A DNA stretch of 22,374 nt from Prevotellaceae bacterium (GTDB lineage: Bacteria > Bacteroidota > Bacteroidia > Bacteroidales > UBA932): contig JAITOP010000139.1 of assembly GCA_031289895.1 (NCBI GenBank), positions 1 through 22,374 of the forward strand, read 5' to 3'. The notes beneath the pieces were generated by a model, which was given only the letters and a program-made list of their open reading frames with translations, searched no databases and was not told where the DNA came from. This document shows positions 7,701 to 15,302 of the stretch, in pieces (positions within the stretch are counted from its first letter, which is position 1; each line of letters opens with the position of its first letter). The translations under genes and the position numbers were made by a program.

Positions 7701-8129
7701 ATGTTACAGCCGAAAAAGACAACATACAGAAGGCAGCAAAAGGGCAAAATGAAAGGCAATGCCCAAAGGGGAAACCAATTGGCATTCGGTTCATTCGGAA
7801 TAAAAGCAATGGAAGAATGCTGGATGACAGGTCGCCAATTAGAAGCAGCACGTCAAGCAATAGTTCGTTACATGAAACGTGAAGGACAAATTTGGATTCG
7901 TGTATTTCCCGATAAACCTATTACCAAAAAACCGGCAGAAGTGCGTATGGGTAAAGGTAAAGGTAACCCCGAAGGATTTGTTGCAACAATAAATCCGGGT
8001 AGAATTATATTTGAAGCTGAAGGCGTGCCGATAGAAATAGCAAAAGAAGCATTACGCTTAGGAGCGCAAAAACTTCCTATCGCTACAAAATTCATTGTAA
8101 GAAGAGATTATGTTGAAGAATCATTATAA
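7701..8129 (+). CDS. rplP: 50S ribosomal protein L16 (uL16)
   Basis: L16 is a late assembly protein that organises the tRNA binding sites of the 50S subunit next to the peptidyl transferase centre. The product has 142 residues and begins MLQPKKTTYRRQQKGKMKG. The conserved block VRMGKGKGNPEGFVA (about residues 77-91) and the FEAEGVP and ALRLGAQKLPI segments are present. A strong Shine-Dalgarno sequence supports the chosen start. It is the standard neighbour of rpsC and rpmC. Confidence 0.98.
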   Translation: MLQPKKTTYRRQQKGKMKGNAQRGNQLAFGSFGIKAMEECWMTGRQLEAARQAIVRYMKREGQIWIRVFPDKPITKKPAEVRMGKGKGNPEGFVATINPGRIIFEAEGVPIEIAKEALRLGAQKLPIATKFIVRRDYVEESL

Positions 8130-8142
8130 AACAAATTAAGAT

Positions 8143-8343
8143 ATGCAAACAAAAGAAATACGCGAAATGGCAATTAATGATTTAGTTGAACGCATAGAAA
8201 CAGAAAAAGCAAATCTTTCAGCAATGAAGATGAATCACGCTATATCACCAATAGAAAATACTTCGAAACTCAGAAGAAGCCGAAGAAATATAGCACGTAT
8301 GCTTACCGTACTGCAACAAAAACAAACTAACGAGAAAAAATAA
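8143..8343 (+). CDS. rpmC: 50S ribosomal protein L29 (uL29)
   Basis: L29 is a small two-helix protein beside L23 at the tunnel exit. The product has 66 residues. It shows the family pattern: an N-terminal helix beginning KEIREMAINDLVERIE, the middle motif NTSKLRRSRRNIARM and a short Lys-rich end. It sits between rplP and rpsQ with gaps of 13 and 6 nt. Confidence 0.95.
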   Translation: MQTKEIREMAINDLVERIETEKANLSAMKMNHAISPIENTSKLRRSRRNIARMLTVLQQKQTNEKK

Positions 8344-8349
8344 TCGTTT

Positions 8350-8604
8350 ATGGAAAGAAATCTTAGAAAAGAAAGAATAGGAATTGTTGTAAGCAACAAA
8401 ATGGAAAAAACCATAGTAGTTGCAGTAAAACGCAAAGTAAAACATCCGATATACGGAAAGTTTGTAAACAAAACAACAAAACTTGTTGCGCACGATGAAA
8501 AAAACGAATCAAGCGAAGGCGATACAGTGCGCATCATGGAAACACGCCCGCTGAGCAAAACAAAATGCTGGCGTTTAGTAGAAATAATTGAAAAAGTTAA
8601 GTAG
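8350..8604 (+). CDS. rpsQ: 30S ribosomal protein S17 (uS17)
   Basis: S17 is a primary 16S rRNA binder that folds as an OB barrel in the 30S body. The product has 84 residues and begins MERNLRKERIGIV. The typical strand order VSNKMEKTIVVAV, KHPIYGKFV, KLVAHDEKN and GDTVRIMETRPLSKTK is intact. It is followed by rplN after two bases. Confidence 0.97.
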   Translation: MERNLRKERIGIVVSNKMEKTIVVAVKRKVKHPIYGKFVNKTTKLVAHDEKNESSEGDTVRIMETRPLSKTKCWRLVEIIEKVK

Positions 8605-8606
8605 TT

Positions 8607-8972
8607 ATGATACAACAAGAAAGCAGATTACAAGTAGCAGACAACAGCGGAGCAAAAGAAGTACTTTGCATCCGCGTATTGGGAGGCACAAAAAGACGCT
8701 ATGCATCGCTGGGCGATAAAATAGTAGTTACAATAAAAAGTGCAATGCCCGGAAGTGAAGCAAAAAAAGGAACAGTATCAAAAGCCGTAATCGTAAGAAC
8801 AAAAAAAGAAGTACGCAGAGCCGACGGCTCATACATACGATTTGACGATAACGCTTGCGTACTACTCAATGGTCAGGACGAAATACGCGGAACACGTATA
8901 TTTGGTCCTGTTGCACGAGAATTGCGCGATAGCTATATGAAAATAGTTTCATTAGCACCTGAAGTATTATAA
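8607..8972 (+). CDS. rplN: 50S ribosomal protein L14 (uL14)
   Basis: L14 contributes to intersubunit bridges with 16S rRNA and is also the binding site of the silencing factor RsfS. The product has 121 residues and begins MIQQESRLQVADNSGAKE. The signature regions LGGTKRRYASLGD and ALKxAK-like SAMPGSEAKKG are visible, as is GTRIFGPVARELR near the end. It is the first gene of the spc-type block. Confidence 0.98.
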   Translation: MIQQESRLQVADNSGAKEVLCIRVLGGTKRRYASLGDKIVVTIKSAMPGSEAKKGTVSKAVIVRTKKEVRRADGSYIRFDDNACVLLNGQDEIRGTRIFGPVARELRDSYMKIVSLAPEVL

Positions 8973-8989
8973 TATAAAATGTGTTGAAA

Positions 8990-9313
8990 ATGAAAAGAAA
9001 ATTACACATAAAAAAAGGTGATGTGGTTTACGTAAACGCCGGCGAAGACAAAGGCAAAACAGGTAAAGTATTGCAAGTATTTATTACAAAAGAACGCGCA
9101 ATAGTAGAAGGCGTAAACATGGTGAAAAAACACACAAAACCAAATGCGAAAAACACGCAAGGCGGAATTATCGAAAAAGAAGCCCCGATACACATTTCTA
9201 ACCTACAAGTTGCAGATGCTAACGGAAAACCTGTAAAAACAGGACGCCGCATTAGCGAGTTGACAGGCAAACTTGTTCGTTACTCTAAAAAAACAAACGA
9301 GGAGATTAAATAA
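8990..9313 (+). CDS. rplX: 50S ribosomal protein L24 (uL24)
   Basis: L24 is an assembly initiator for the 50S subunit and lies near the tunnel exit. The KOW motif is clear in HIKKGDVVYVNAGEDKGKTG near the N-terminus, and NMVKKHTKPN and EAPIHISNLQV follow. I start it at the ATG at 8990 (107 residues, MKRKLHIKKGD), which fits the family length. An in-frame GTG at 8981 would add three residues and is less likely. The stop codon TAA shares its last base with the ATG of rplE. Confidence 0.96.
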   Translation: MKRKLHIKKGDVVYVNAGEDKGKTGKVLQVFITKERAIVEGVNMVKKHTKPNAKNTQGGIIEKEAPIHISNLQVADANGKPVKTGRRISELTGKLVRYSKKTNEEIK

Positions 9314-9924
9314 TGGCAAAGAAAGACACAAAAAAAGACACCGGTGGAATACAGGTAGTACCGAAAAATTACGTAGTAACTTTGCAAACAAAGTATAAAG
9401 ACGAAATTATACCCAAACTAATGAAAGAATTTGGTTATAAATCGATTATGCAAGTACCCCGTTTAGAAAAAATAATAGTAAATCAAGGAGTGGGAGCAGC
9501 TGTTGCCGATAAAAAACTGATAGAAGTAGCACAAAGCGAACTTACAACTATCACAGGACAAAAAGCAATAGTACTAACATCAAAAAAAGACATTTCAAAC
9601 TTTAAACTACGTAAAGGAATGCCGATAGGAGTAAAAGTAACACTTCGTCGTGAAAAAATGTACGAATTTCTTGATAGACTAATATCAATAGCATTGCCGC
9701 GTATCCGCGATTTTCAAGGAATACACGATAAATTTGACGGACGCGGAAATTATACCTTAGGAGTGCGCGAACAAATAATATTTCCTGAAATAGATATCGA
9801 TAAAATAACCAAAATATTCGGTATGGAAATGACATTTGTTACAAACACCAGCAACGACGAAGAAGCCTATGCACTTCTTCGTGAATTTGGATTACCATTT
9901 AAAAACGCAAAAAAGAATCAATAA
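9313..9924 (+). CDS. rplE: 50S ribosomal protein L5 (uL5) with N-terminal extension
   Basis: L5 binds 5S rRNA in the central protuberance and contacts the P-site tRNA. The product has 203 residues against about 180-185 in most relatives. The core is standard, with MQVPRLEKIIVNQGVG, KLRKGMPIGVKVTLRR and the C-terminal EEAYALLREFGLPF. The extra length is a polar N-terminus of about 20 residues that begins MAKKDTKKDTGG. No later in-frame start would keep the first helix, and a purine-rich GGAG lies 8 bases upstream, so the extension appears genuine. It overlaps the rplX stop codon by one base. Confidence 0.96.
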   Translation: MAKKDTKKDTGGIQVVPKNYVVTLQTKYKDEIIPKLMKEFGYKSIMQVPRLEKIIVNQGVGAAVADKKLIEVAQSELTTITGQKAIVLTSKKDISNFKLRKGMPIGVKVTLRREKMYEFLDRLISIALPRIRDFQGIHDKFDGRGNYTLGVREQIIFPEIDIDKITKIFGMEMTFVTNTSNDEEAYALLREFGLPFKNAKKNQ

Positions 9925-9925
9925 T

Positions 9926-10195
9926 ATGGCTAAAGAATCGTTGAAAGCACGCGAAGTTAAGCGAGCAAAATTAGTTGCCAAATATGCAGAAAAACGCAAA
10001 GCATTGAAAGAAGCAGGAGATTATGCAGGACTTGCAAAATTACCGAAAAACTCAAGCCGCGTACGACTACACAATCGCTGTTCGTTGACAGGACGACCAA
10101 AAGGCTATATGCGATTGTTCGGCTTAAGCCGCATACAATTCCGCGAAATGGCTTCGCAAGGATTGATTCCGGGAATAACAAAAGCAAGCTGGTAA
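9926..10195 (+). CDS. rpsN: 30S ribosomal protein S14 (uS14), zinc-free type
   Basis: S14 is a late-binding protein of the 30S head. I start it at the ATG at 9926, one base after the rplE stop, giving 89 residues that begin MAKESLKAREVKR. A longer reading from 9836 would overlap rplE by 89 bases and adds residues unlike S14. The conserved end LPKNSSRVRLHNRCSLTGRPKGYMRLFGLSR is recognisable in parts. Only one cysteine is left where the zinc-binding type has two CxxC pairs, so this is the C-minus form. A 138-nt gap follows. Confidence 0.97.
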   Translation: MAKESLKAREVKRAKLVAKYAEKRKALKEAGDYAGLAKLPKNSSRVRLHNRCSLTGRPKGYMRLFGLSRIQFREMASQGLIPGITKASW

Positions 10196-10230
10196 CCACT
10201 TGTATGAACGAAATTAATTAAAATAATCTG

Positions 10231-10254
10231 GATATCGGTTACGTAAACCGTATC
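10231..10254 (+). promoter_or_regulatory. hairpin in the rpsN-rpsH gap
   Basis: GATA-t-CGGTT (10231-10240) pairs with AACCG-TATC (10246-10254) as 9 bp with one bulged T, around the loop ACGTA. It lies in the middle of the widest gap (138 nt) inside the superoperon. No promoter match and no T-run terminator are visible around it. In E. coli, S8 represses the spc operon by binding near the start of rplE; a displaced S8 target here is speculation. Confidence 0.4.
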
Positions 10255-10333
10255 GATAAGTTTCGGAAAATCTTGTAAAAGAGAATAATAACGAAACAAA
10301 ATAAAAATTATAAAATTAAAAAATAATAAAGTA

Positions 10334-10732
10334 ATGACTGATCCAATTGCAGATTATCTAACAAGAATTAGAAATGCATCAAGCGTAGGACACAAAGTAG
10401 TGGAAATTCCTTCATCAAAAATAAAAAAGGAAATCACACGCATCCTACACGAAAAAGGCTACATCTTAAGCTACAAATTTATAGAAGATGAAAGCAAACA
10501 TGATACTATCAAAATAGCATTGAAGTATCATCCGTTAACGAAAAAACCGGCGGTCAAAACGCTCGACCGTGTGAGCCGACCGGGATTACGCCGCTATGCA
10601 AGCGCAGAAACAATGCCAAAAGTGCTTAACGGCTTAGGAATAGCAATAATATCAACATCAAAGGGACTGATTACCGACAAAGAAGCTCGTGATTTGAACG
10701 TTGGTGGTGAAGTTTTGTGTTATATTAGTTAA
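10334..10732 (+). CDS. rpsH: 30S ribosomal protein S8 (uS8)
   Basis: S8 binds the central domain of 16S rRNA and is essential for folding of the 30S platform. The product has 132 residues and begins MTDPIADYLTRIRNA. The C-terminal RNA-binding block is typical: GLGIAIISTSKGLITDKEA and then GGEVLCYI. In many bacteria S8 is the repressor of the spc operon. The upstream gap, with its hairpin, is unusually long for this gene cluster. Confidence 0.98.
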   Translation: MTDPIADYLTRIRNASSVGHKVVEIPSSKIKKEITRILHEKGYILSYKFIEDESKHDTIKIALKYHPLTKKPAVKTLDRVSRPGLRRYASAETMPKVLNGLGIAIISTSKGLITDKEARDLNVGGEVLCYIS

Positions 10733-10749
10733 TTAAAAAATCAGATATA

Positions 10750-11307
10750 ATGTCACGAATAGGAAAATTACCTGTAAACCTTCCGCAAGGCGTAACCGTA
10801 AAGGTAGAAAACGGAAATGTGGTTAAGGTTAAAGGACCTCTGGGTGAACTGAGTCAAAAAGTTGACCCGGATATCACCGTAAAGGTAGAAGACGGCATGT
10901 TTTCGTTGGAACGCCCTACGAATCAGCCGCGTCATCGCTCACTGCACGGGCTTTATCGTGCTTTGTTGAATAATATGGTGCTGGGAGTATCAAAAGGATA
11001 CGAAATCAAACAAGAACTGGTAGGTGTAGGATACAAAGTTGAAGCTAAAGGTCAAGTACTTGAATTTAGCCTTGGATATTCACACGATATTCATTTTGAA
11101 TTACCTAAAGAAGTTAAAGCTTCGGTATTTGTTGAACGTAAAGGAAATCCGATTTTGACGCTCACCAGTATTGACAAACAACTTATCGGACAAGTTGCTG
11201 CAAAAATACGCTCATTACGTAAACCAGAACCATACAAAGGAAAAGGTATTAAATTTGTTGGAGAACAATTACGTCGTAAAGCAGGAAAATCCGCTAACGC
11301 TAAATAA
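10750..11307 (+). CDS. rplF: 50S ribosomal protein L6 (uL6)
   Basis: L6 has two copies of the same fold and sits near the GTPase centre and sarcin-ricin loop of the 50S subunit. The product has 185 residues and begins MSRIGKLPVNLPQGV. The central NMVLGVSKGYEIKQELVGVGYK and the C-terminal signature PEPYKGKGIKF are present. It follows rpsH after 17 nt. Confidence 0.98.
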   Translation: MSRIGKLPVNLPQGVTVKVENGNVVKVKGPLGELSQKVDPDITVKVEDGMFSLERPTNQPRHRSLHGLYRALLNNMVLGVSKGYEIKQELVGVGYKVEAKGQVLEFSLGYSHDIHFELPKEVKASVFVERKGNPILTLTSIDKQLIGQVAAKIRSLRKPEPYKGKGIKFVGEQLRRKAGKSANAK

Positions 11308-11309
11308 TT

Positions 11310-11314
11310 AGGAG
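11310..11314 (+). promoter_or_regulatory. Shine-Dalgarno sequence of rplR
   Basis: AGGAG lies ten bases before the rplR ATG at 11325, in the 17-nt gap after rplF. It is one of only a few clear Shine-Dalgarno matches in the window. Confidence 0.6.
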
Positions 11315-11324
11315 ATTAACGTAT

Positions 11325-11687
11325 ATGGCACTTACTAAAACAGAAAGAAGACAAAGAATAAAATACCGTATTCGCAAAGCAGTAAGCGGAACAACAGAAA
11401 AACCACGTATGTCTGTATTCAGAAGCAATAAACAGATTTATGTGCAGATTATTGACGACTTGAAACGAATAACACTTGCGGCTGCATCGTCAACCGACAA
11501 GGCTATTGCCGAACAAGTAAAAGGAAAAACCGGAGTTGAAGTTGCAAAAGAAGTAGGAAAACTTATTGCCCAAAAAGCAAAAGAAAACGGCATAGAAACC
11601 GTAGTTTTCGACCGCAACGGATATTTATATCACGGAAGAGTAAAAAGTTTAGCAGAATCGGCACGCGAAGGCGGTCTTAAATTTTAA
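11325..11687 (+). CDS. rplR: 50S ribosomal protein L18 (uL18)
   Basis: L18 binds 5S rRNA together with L5 and L25 and brings it to the central protuberance. The product has 120 residues. It begins MALTKTERRQRIKYRIRK with the basic N-terminal arm. The core is clear from RMSVFRSNKQIYVQIIDD, a Gly- and Lys-rich middle and the end VVFDRNGYLYHGRVKSLA. It is followed by rpsE after six bases. Confidence 0.98.
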   Translation: MALTKTERRQRIKYRIRKAVSGTTEKPRMSVFRSNKQIYVQIIDDLKRITLAAASSTDKAIAEQVKGKTGVEVAKEVGKLIAQKAKENGIETVVFDRNGYLYHGRVKSLAESAREGGLKF

Positions 11688-11693
11688 TAGAAT

Positions 11694-12215
11694 ATGGCAG
11701 TAAATTCAAATATCAAAAAAGTAAAGACTACCGATTTGGAATTAAAAGACAGATTGGTTGCCGTTCAACGTGTTACAAAAGTAACAAAAGGGGGACGCCA
11801 CTTTAGCTTTGCAGCTATTGTTGTAGTTGGTAACGAAAATGGAATTATAGGCTATGGACTTGGAAAAGCAAACGAAGTTGCTACCGCAGTTCAAAAAGGA
11901 ACAGAAGACGCTAAGAAAAACTTAGTAAAAGTTCCCGTCTATAAAGGCACAATTCCACACGAACAAATAGCGAAATTCGGCGGCGCAAAAGTATATATCA
12001 GCCCGGCAGGTCCCGGAACAGGTGTGAAAGCCGGCGGTGCTATGCGTGCAGTACTCGAAAGCGTAGGAATAACAGATGTGTTGGCTAAATCAAAAGGCTC
12101 ATCAAATCCTCATAATCTGGTGAAAGCCACAGTTAAAGCTCTATTGGAACTACGCGATGCTTATACCGTGTCCGAAGTTAGAGGAGTTTCACTTAATACA
12201 GTGTTTAAAGGATAA
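11694..12215 (+). CDS. rpsE: 30S ribosomal protein S5 (uS5)
   Basis: S5 lies at the mRNA entry channel, with an N-terminal double-stranded RNA-binding fold, and affects decoding accuracy. The product has 173 residues. The signature VTKGGRHFSFAAIVVVG and GYGLGKANEV is intact, and GAKVYISPAGPGTGVKAGG marks the C-terminal domain. The last codons overlap the Shine-Dalgarno sequence of rpmD. Confidence 0.98.
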   Translation: MAVNSNIKKVKTTDLELKDRLVAVQRVTKVTKGGRHFSFAAIVVVGNENGIIGYGLGKANEVATAVQKGTEDAKKNLVKVPVYKGTIPHEQIAKFGGAKVYISPAGPGTGVKAGGAMRAVLESVGITDVLAKSKGSSNPHNLVKATVKALLELRDAYTVSEVRGVSLNTVFKG

Positions 12216-12219
12216 GGAG
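12214..12219 (+). promoter_or_regulatory. strong Shine-Dalgarno sequence of rpmD
   Basis: AAGGAG overlaps the rpsE stop codon and ends eight bases before the rpmD ATG at 12228. This is a full match at optimal spacing. Confidence 0.7.
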
Positions 12220-12227
12220 ACAACAAA

Positions 12228-12410
12228 ATGGCAAAATACAAAATTACGCAAGTACGAAGCAAAATAGGCTCAACAAAAAGACAAAGAGCTACTCTTGAAA
12301 CACTTGGTTTGAAAAAAATAAACTACAGCGTTGAGCGCGAAGCAACACCATCATTGTTGGGGCAAATAGAAAAAGTCAGGCACTTGATAAAAATAGAAGA
12401 AGTAGAATAA
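12228..12410 (+). CDS. rpmD: 50S ribosomal protein L30 (uL30), short bacterial form
   Basis: L30 is a small protein on the 50S surface near 5S rRNA. The product has 60 residues, the usual bacterial length. It begins MAKYKITQVRSKIGSTKRQ and keeps the LGLKKI turn and the C-terminal IEKVRHLIKIEEV. It lies between rpsE and rplO as in nearly all bacteria. Confidence 0.97.
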   Translation: MAKYKITQVRSKIGSTKRQRATLETLGLKKINYSVEREATPSLLGQIEKVRHLIKIEEVE

Positions 12411-12430
12411 CAGCACAAATCTGATGAACT

Positions 12431-12904
12431 ATGGAATTGAATAATTTACGTCCGGCAAAAGGGGCGACACATAAAGATAAAAGAATAGGACGCGGACAAG
12501 GTTCGGGACGCGGTGGTACATCCACACGCGGAAACAAAGGAGCGCAATCACGTTCGGGATATTCACGAAAAGCAGGTTTTGAAGGCGGACAAATGCCTTT
12601 ACAACGACGTTTGCCGAAATTCGGTTTTACTAACAGGAACCGTAAAGAATATAAAGCCATAAATGTTTCGACATTACAGGCTTTATCCGAAAAACTCGGC
12701 ACAACAACACTTACACTCGACACCTTTGTTGGAGCAGGTCTTGTATCAAAAAAACATCTTGTTAAAATTTTAGGAAACGGAGACCTTACCGTTAAACTGG
12801 ATGTTGCAGCACACGCCTTCTCGAAAAAAGCTGTTGAATTAATTGAAGCGCTACAAGGAACAGTTACCCAAATAGACGAAAAATCTAAAAACGAAAATCA
12901 ATGA
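12431..12904 (+). CDS. rplO: 50S ribosomal protein L15 (uL15)
   Basis: L15 is a late-assembly protein whose extended N-terminus threads into 23S rRNA. The product has 157 residues. The Gly/Arg-rich N-terminal half shows RIGRGQGSGRGGTSTRG and GFEGGQMPLQRRLPKFGF. The C-terminal globular part carries the glycine-rich ILGNGDLTVKLDVAAHAFSK. Its stop codon overlaps the secY start as ATGA, which suggests coupled translation. Confidence 0.98.
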   Translation: MELNNLRPAKGATHKDKRIGRGQGSGRGGTSTRGNKGAQSRSGYSRKAGFEGGQMPLQRRLPKFGFTNRNRKEYKAINVSTLQALSEKLGTTTLTLDTFVGAGLVSKKHLVKILGNGDLTVKLDVAAHAFSKKAVELIEALQGTVTQIDEKSKNENQ

Positions 12905-14217
12905 AAAAACTTATCACGACGATAAAAAACATTTTCAAAATTGAAGAACTGCGAAAAAGAATTTTCTACACGCTGGCTTTGGTTGCGATTTATCGATTGG
13001 GTAGTTTTATTGTCCTTCCGGGAATTGATGCCGCCGCAATAAGCGGCTCTAACTTAGCTGCACAGGGAAAAGATGGACTTATAGGCTTACTCAATATGTT
13101 TTCAGGTGGCGCATTTAGTAATGCTTCAATATTTGCATTAGGAATAATGCCATATATCTCAGCATCAATTGTTATACAATTGCTGGGAATTATGGTACCC
13201 TATTTTCAACGTTTGCAACGCGAAGGCGAAAGCGGACGCCGCAAAATGAACCAATATACACGCTATCTGACAATATTAATCCTTCTGTTTCAAGGACCGG
13301 CGTATATCGTCAATCTGCACCTGCAATTACCCGCAGGCGCATTCCTTGCAAGCGGATGGTGGTTTAATATAACATCTACAGTAATACTGCTCGCAGGCAC
13401 AATGTTTGTAATGTGGCTCGGCGAACGTATTACCGACCGTGGAATAGGAAACGGAATATCGTTGATAATTATGGTTGGTATTATAGCACGCCTCCCATTT
13501 GCATTGGTAGCCGAAGTAGGAACACGCTTTACTCAAAATCAAGGCGGGATACTAATGTTTATCGTAGAAATAGTTGTATTATTCATAGTATTTGTAGCAT
13601 GTATAGCACTTGTACAGGGAGTACGCAAAATACCAGTACAATATGCACGCCGCATAGTAGGCAACAAACAATACGGCGGACAACGTCAGTATATCCCGTT
13701 GAAAATTAACGCTGCCGGAGTTATGCCAATTATATTTGCACAGGCATTGATGATGATACCGCTGTTATTTACAGGTTTTGCAGGCTCAACAGCGCTGAAC
13801 AACCAATACGGGTTCTGGTACAACTTTATATTTGGACTTTTGGTAATGATATTTACATACTTCTACACAGCCGTAACTGTTAATCCAACAAATATGGCAG
13901 AAGATATGAAAAAGAACGGAGGATTTATACCCGGCGTAAAACCCGGCAAACGAACAGCCGAATATTTAGACAATGTAATGTCAAGAATTACATTGCCCGG
14001 CTCATTCTTTTTGGCAATAGTGGCAATTCTTCCTACCTTTGCAGTTTTGACGTTTGGTATCGACCGGCAATTCGGTCAGTTCTTCGGCGGAACATCATTA
14101 TTGATTCTTGTTGGAGTTGTTCTTGATACATTACAGCAAATAGAAAGTCATCTATTGATGAGGCATTACGACGGATTGATGAAAACCGGCAAACTGAAAG
14201 GTCGCTCGGGAATGTAA
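12901..14217 (+). CDS. secY: preprotein translocase channel subunit SecY
   Basis: SecY is the pore of the SecYEG translocon in the inner membrane. It accepts nascent or SecA-driven preproteins. The product has 438 residues and many hydrophobic segments, consistent with the ten transmembrane helices of the family. Landmarks are RIFYTLALVAIYRLGSFIVL (first membrane helix), PGID at its end, the ALGIMPYISASIVIQLL helix, the cytoplasmic QREGESGRRKMNQYTRYLT and the large loop with PGKRTAEYLD. The conserved arginine-containing tip before helix 9 is present. Placement between rplO and map, with no adk, is the Bacteroidetes order. Confidence 0.98.
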   Translation: MKKLITTIKNIFKIEELRKRIFYTLALVAIYRLGSFIVLPGIDAAAISGSNLAAQGKDGLIGLLNMFSGGAFSNASIFALGIMPYISASIVIQLLGIMVPYFQRLQREGESGRRKMNQYTRYLTILILLFQGPAYIVNLHLQLPAGAFLASGWWFNITSTVILLAGTMFVMWLGERITDRGIGNGISLIIMVGIIARLPFALVAEVGTRFTQNQGGILMFIVEIVVLFIVFVACIALVQGVRKIPVQYARRIVGNKQYGGQRQYIPLKINAAGVMPIIFAQALMMIPLLFTGFAGSTALNNQYGFWYNFIFGLLVMIFTYFYTAVTVNPTNMAEDMKKNGGFIPGVKPGKRTAEYLDNVMSRITLPGSFFLAIVAILPTFAVLTFGIDRQFGQFFGGTSLLILVGVVLDTLQQIESHLLMRHYDGLMKTGKLKGRSGM

Positions 14218-14251
14218 TTAAAAAGTTGATATATAAAAAGTTCTTTATTTA

Positions 14252-15025
14252 ATGATAAATTTGAAAACCGACGAAGAAATTGAAATACTAAGAGAAAACA
14301 ACCTTTTGGTATCGAAAACTTTGGCAGAAGTCGGAAAGCATATAAAACCGGGAATCACAACACTCGCACTCGACAAAATAGCCGAAGAGTATATTCGTGA
14401 TAACGGAGCAGAACCCGGATTTTTAGGTTACAACGGCTTTCCAAATACTCTTTGCATATCGGTAAATAGTGTGGTTGTTCACGGCATACCATCAAACTAT
14501 TGTTTGCACGAAGGCGATATTGTATCTGTTGACTGCGGAACTCGAATGAAAGGTTTTTACGGCGATTCGGCTTACACTTTTGCAGTAGGCAAAATAAGCG
14601 AAGAAGCCGAAAATCTTCTGAAAGTTACAAAAGAAAGCCTTTATAAAGGTATAGAACAAATAAAACCCGGCGCACGAACAGGAGATATAGCAAACGCCGT
14701 TCAAACACACGCCGAAGCACACGGATACTCGGTAGTTAGAGAGATGATTGGACACGGACTTGGACGCGATATGCACGAAGACCCAGATGTACCAAATTAC
14801 GGCAAAAGAGGACACGGAACTAAACTGCAAAACGGAATGGTGATTTGCATAGAACCAATGATAAATTTAGGAAGACGAAATATATATATGGAAGACGATG
14901 GATGGACAGTGCGCACTTGTGATAATAAATATTCAGCACATTTTGAACTTGCAGTTGCCATACGACAAGGAGTAAAAGCAGATATATTGACAACTTTCAG
15001 ATTTATAGAAGAAAAGAATAATTAA
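14252..15025 (+). CDS. map: methionine aminopeptidase, type I
   Basis: This enzyme removes the initiator methionine from nascent proteins and is a dinuclear metal hydrolase. The product has 257 residues, the size of the short type Ia form. The five metal ligands are visible as D94 (VDCG), D105 (GDSA), H168 (GHGLG), E201 (IEPM) and E232 (HFELAV). The substrate-binding histidines H77 (HGIP) and H175 are also in place. There is no N-terminal zinc finger. It follows secY after 34 nt. Its place inside the ribosomal superoperon matches its role on emerging chains. Confidence 0.98.
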   Translation: MINLKTDEEIEILRENNLLVSKTLAEVGKHIKPGITTLALDKIAEEYIRDNGAEPGFLGYNGFPNTLCISVNSVVVHGIPSNYCLHEGDIVSVDCGTRMKGFYGDSAYTFAVGKISEEAENLLKVTKESLYKGIEQIKPGARTGDIANAVQTHAEAHGYSVVREMIGHGLGRDMHEDPDVPNYGKRGHGTKLQNGMVICIEPMINLGRRNIYMEDDGWTVRTCDNKYSAHFELAVAIRQGVKADILTTFRFIEEKNN

Positions 15026-15055
15026 TTAAAGAAAATAAACATAATAATAAAAAAA

Positions 15056-15274
15056 ATGGCAAAACAGGCAGCCATAGAAAAAGATGGAACGGTAATAGAA
15101 GCATTGTCAAACGCAATGTTTCGTGTTGAGTTGGATAACGGACACGTTGTTATCGCACATATCTCAGGAAAAATGAGAATGCACTACATAAAAATTCTTC
15201 CCGGAGATAAAGTGCGCGTAGAAATGTCGCCCTACGATTTAACAAAAGCACGAATATCGTTTCGTTTCAAATAA
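15056..15274 (+). CDS. infA: translation initiation factor IF-1
   Basis: IF-1 binds the 30S A site during initiation and is a single OB-fold protein. The product has 72 residues, the standard length. It begins MAKQAAIEKDGTVIEALS and keeps FRVELDNGHVVIAHISGKMR and GDKVRVEMSPYDLTKARI. It lies between map and rpmJ, as in Bacteroidetes and Firmicutes. Confidence 0.98.
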   Translation: MAKQAAIEKDGTVIEALSNAMFRVELDNGHVVIAHISGKMRMHYIKILPGDKVRVEMSPYDLTKARISFRFK

Positions 15275-15302
15275 ATCATAAATTTTAAAACAACTAAGCG
15301 AT

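Noticed and set aside
8981..8989. GTG start for rplX three codons upstream
   Set aside because: The ATG at 8990 gives the usual L24 length and N-terminus. The GTG has no better ribosome-binding context.
9836..9925. Upstream extension of rpsN by 30 codons
   Set aside because: The extension is out-of-frame rplE sequence. The S14 family start MAKESLK is at 9926.
10257..10264. TAAGTTTC as an internal promoter -7 element before rpsH
   Set aside because: It misses the last G of TAnnTTTG and has no TTTG at the right distance upstream.
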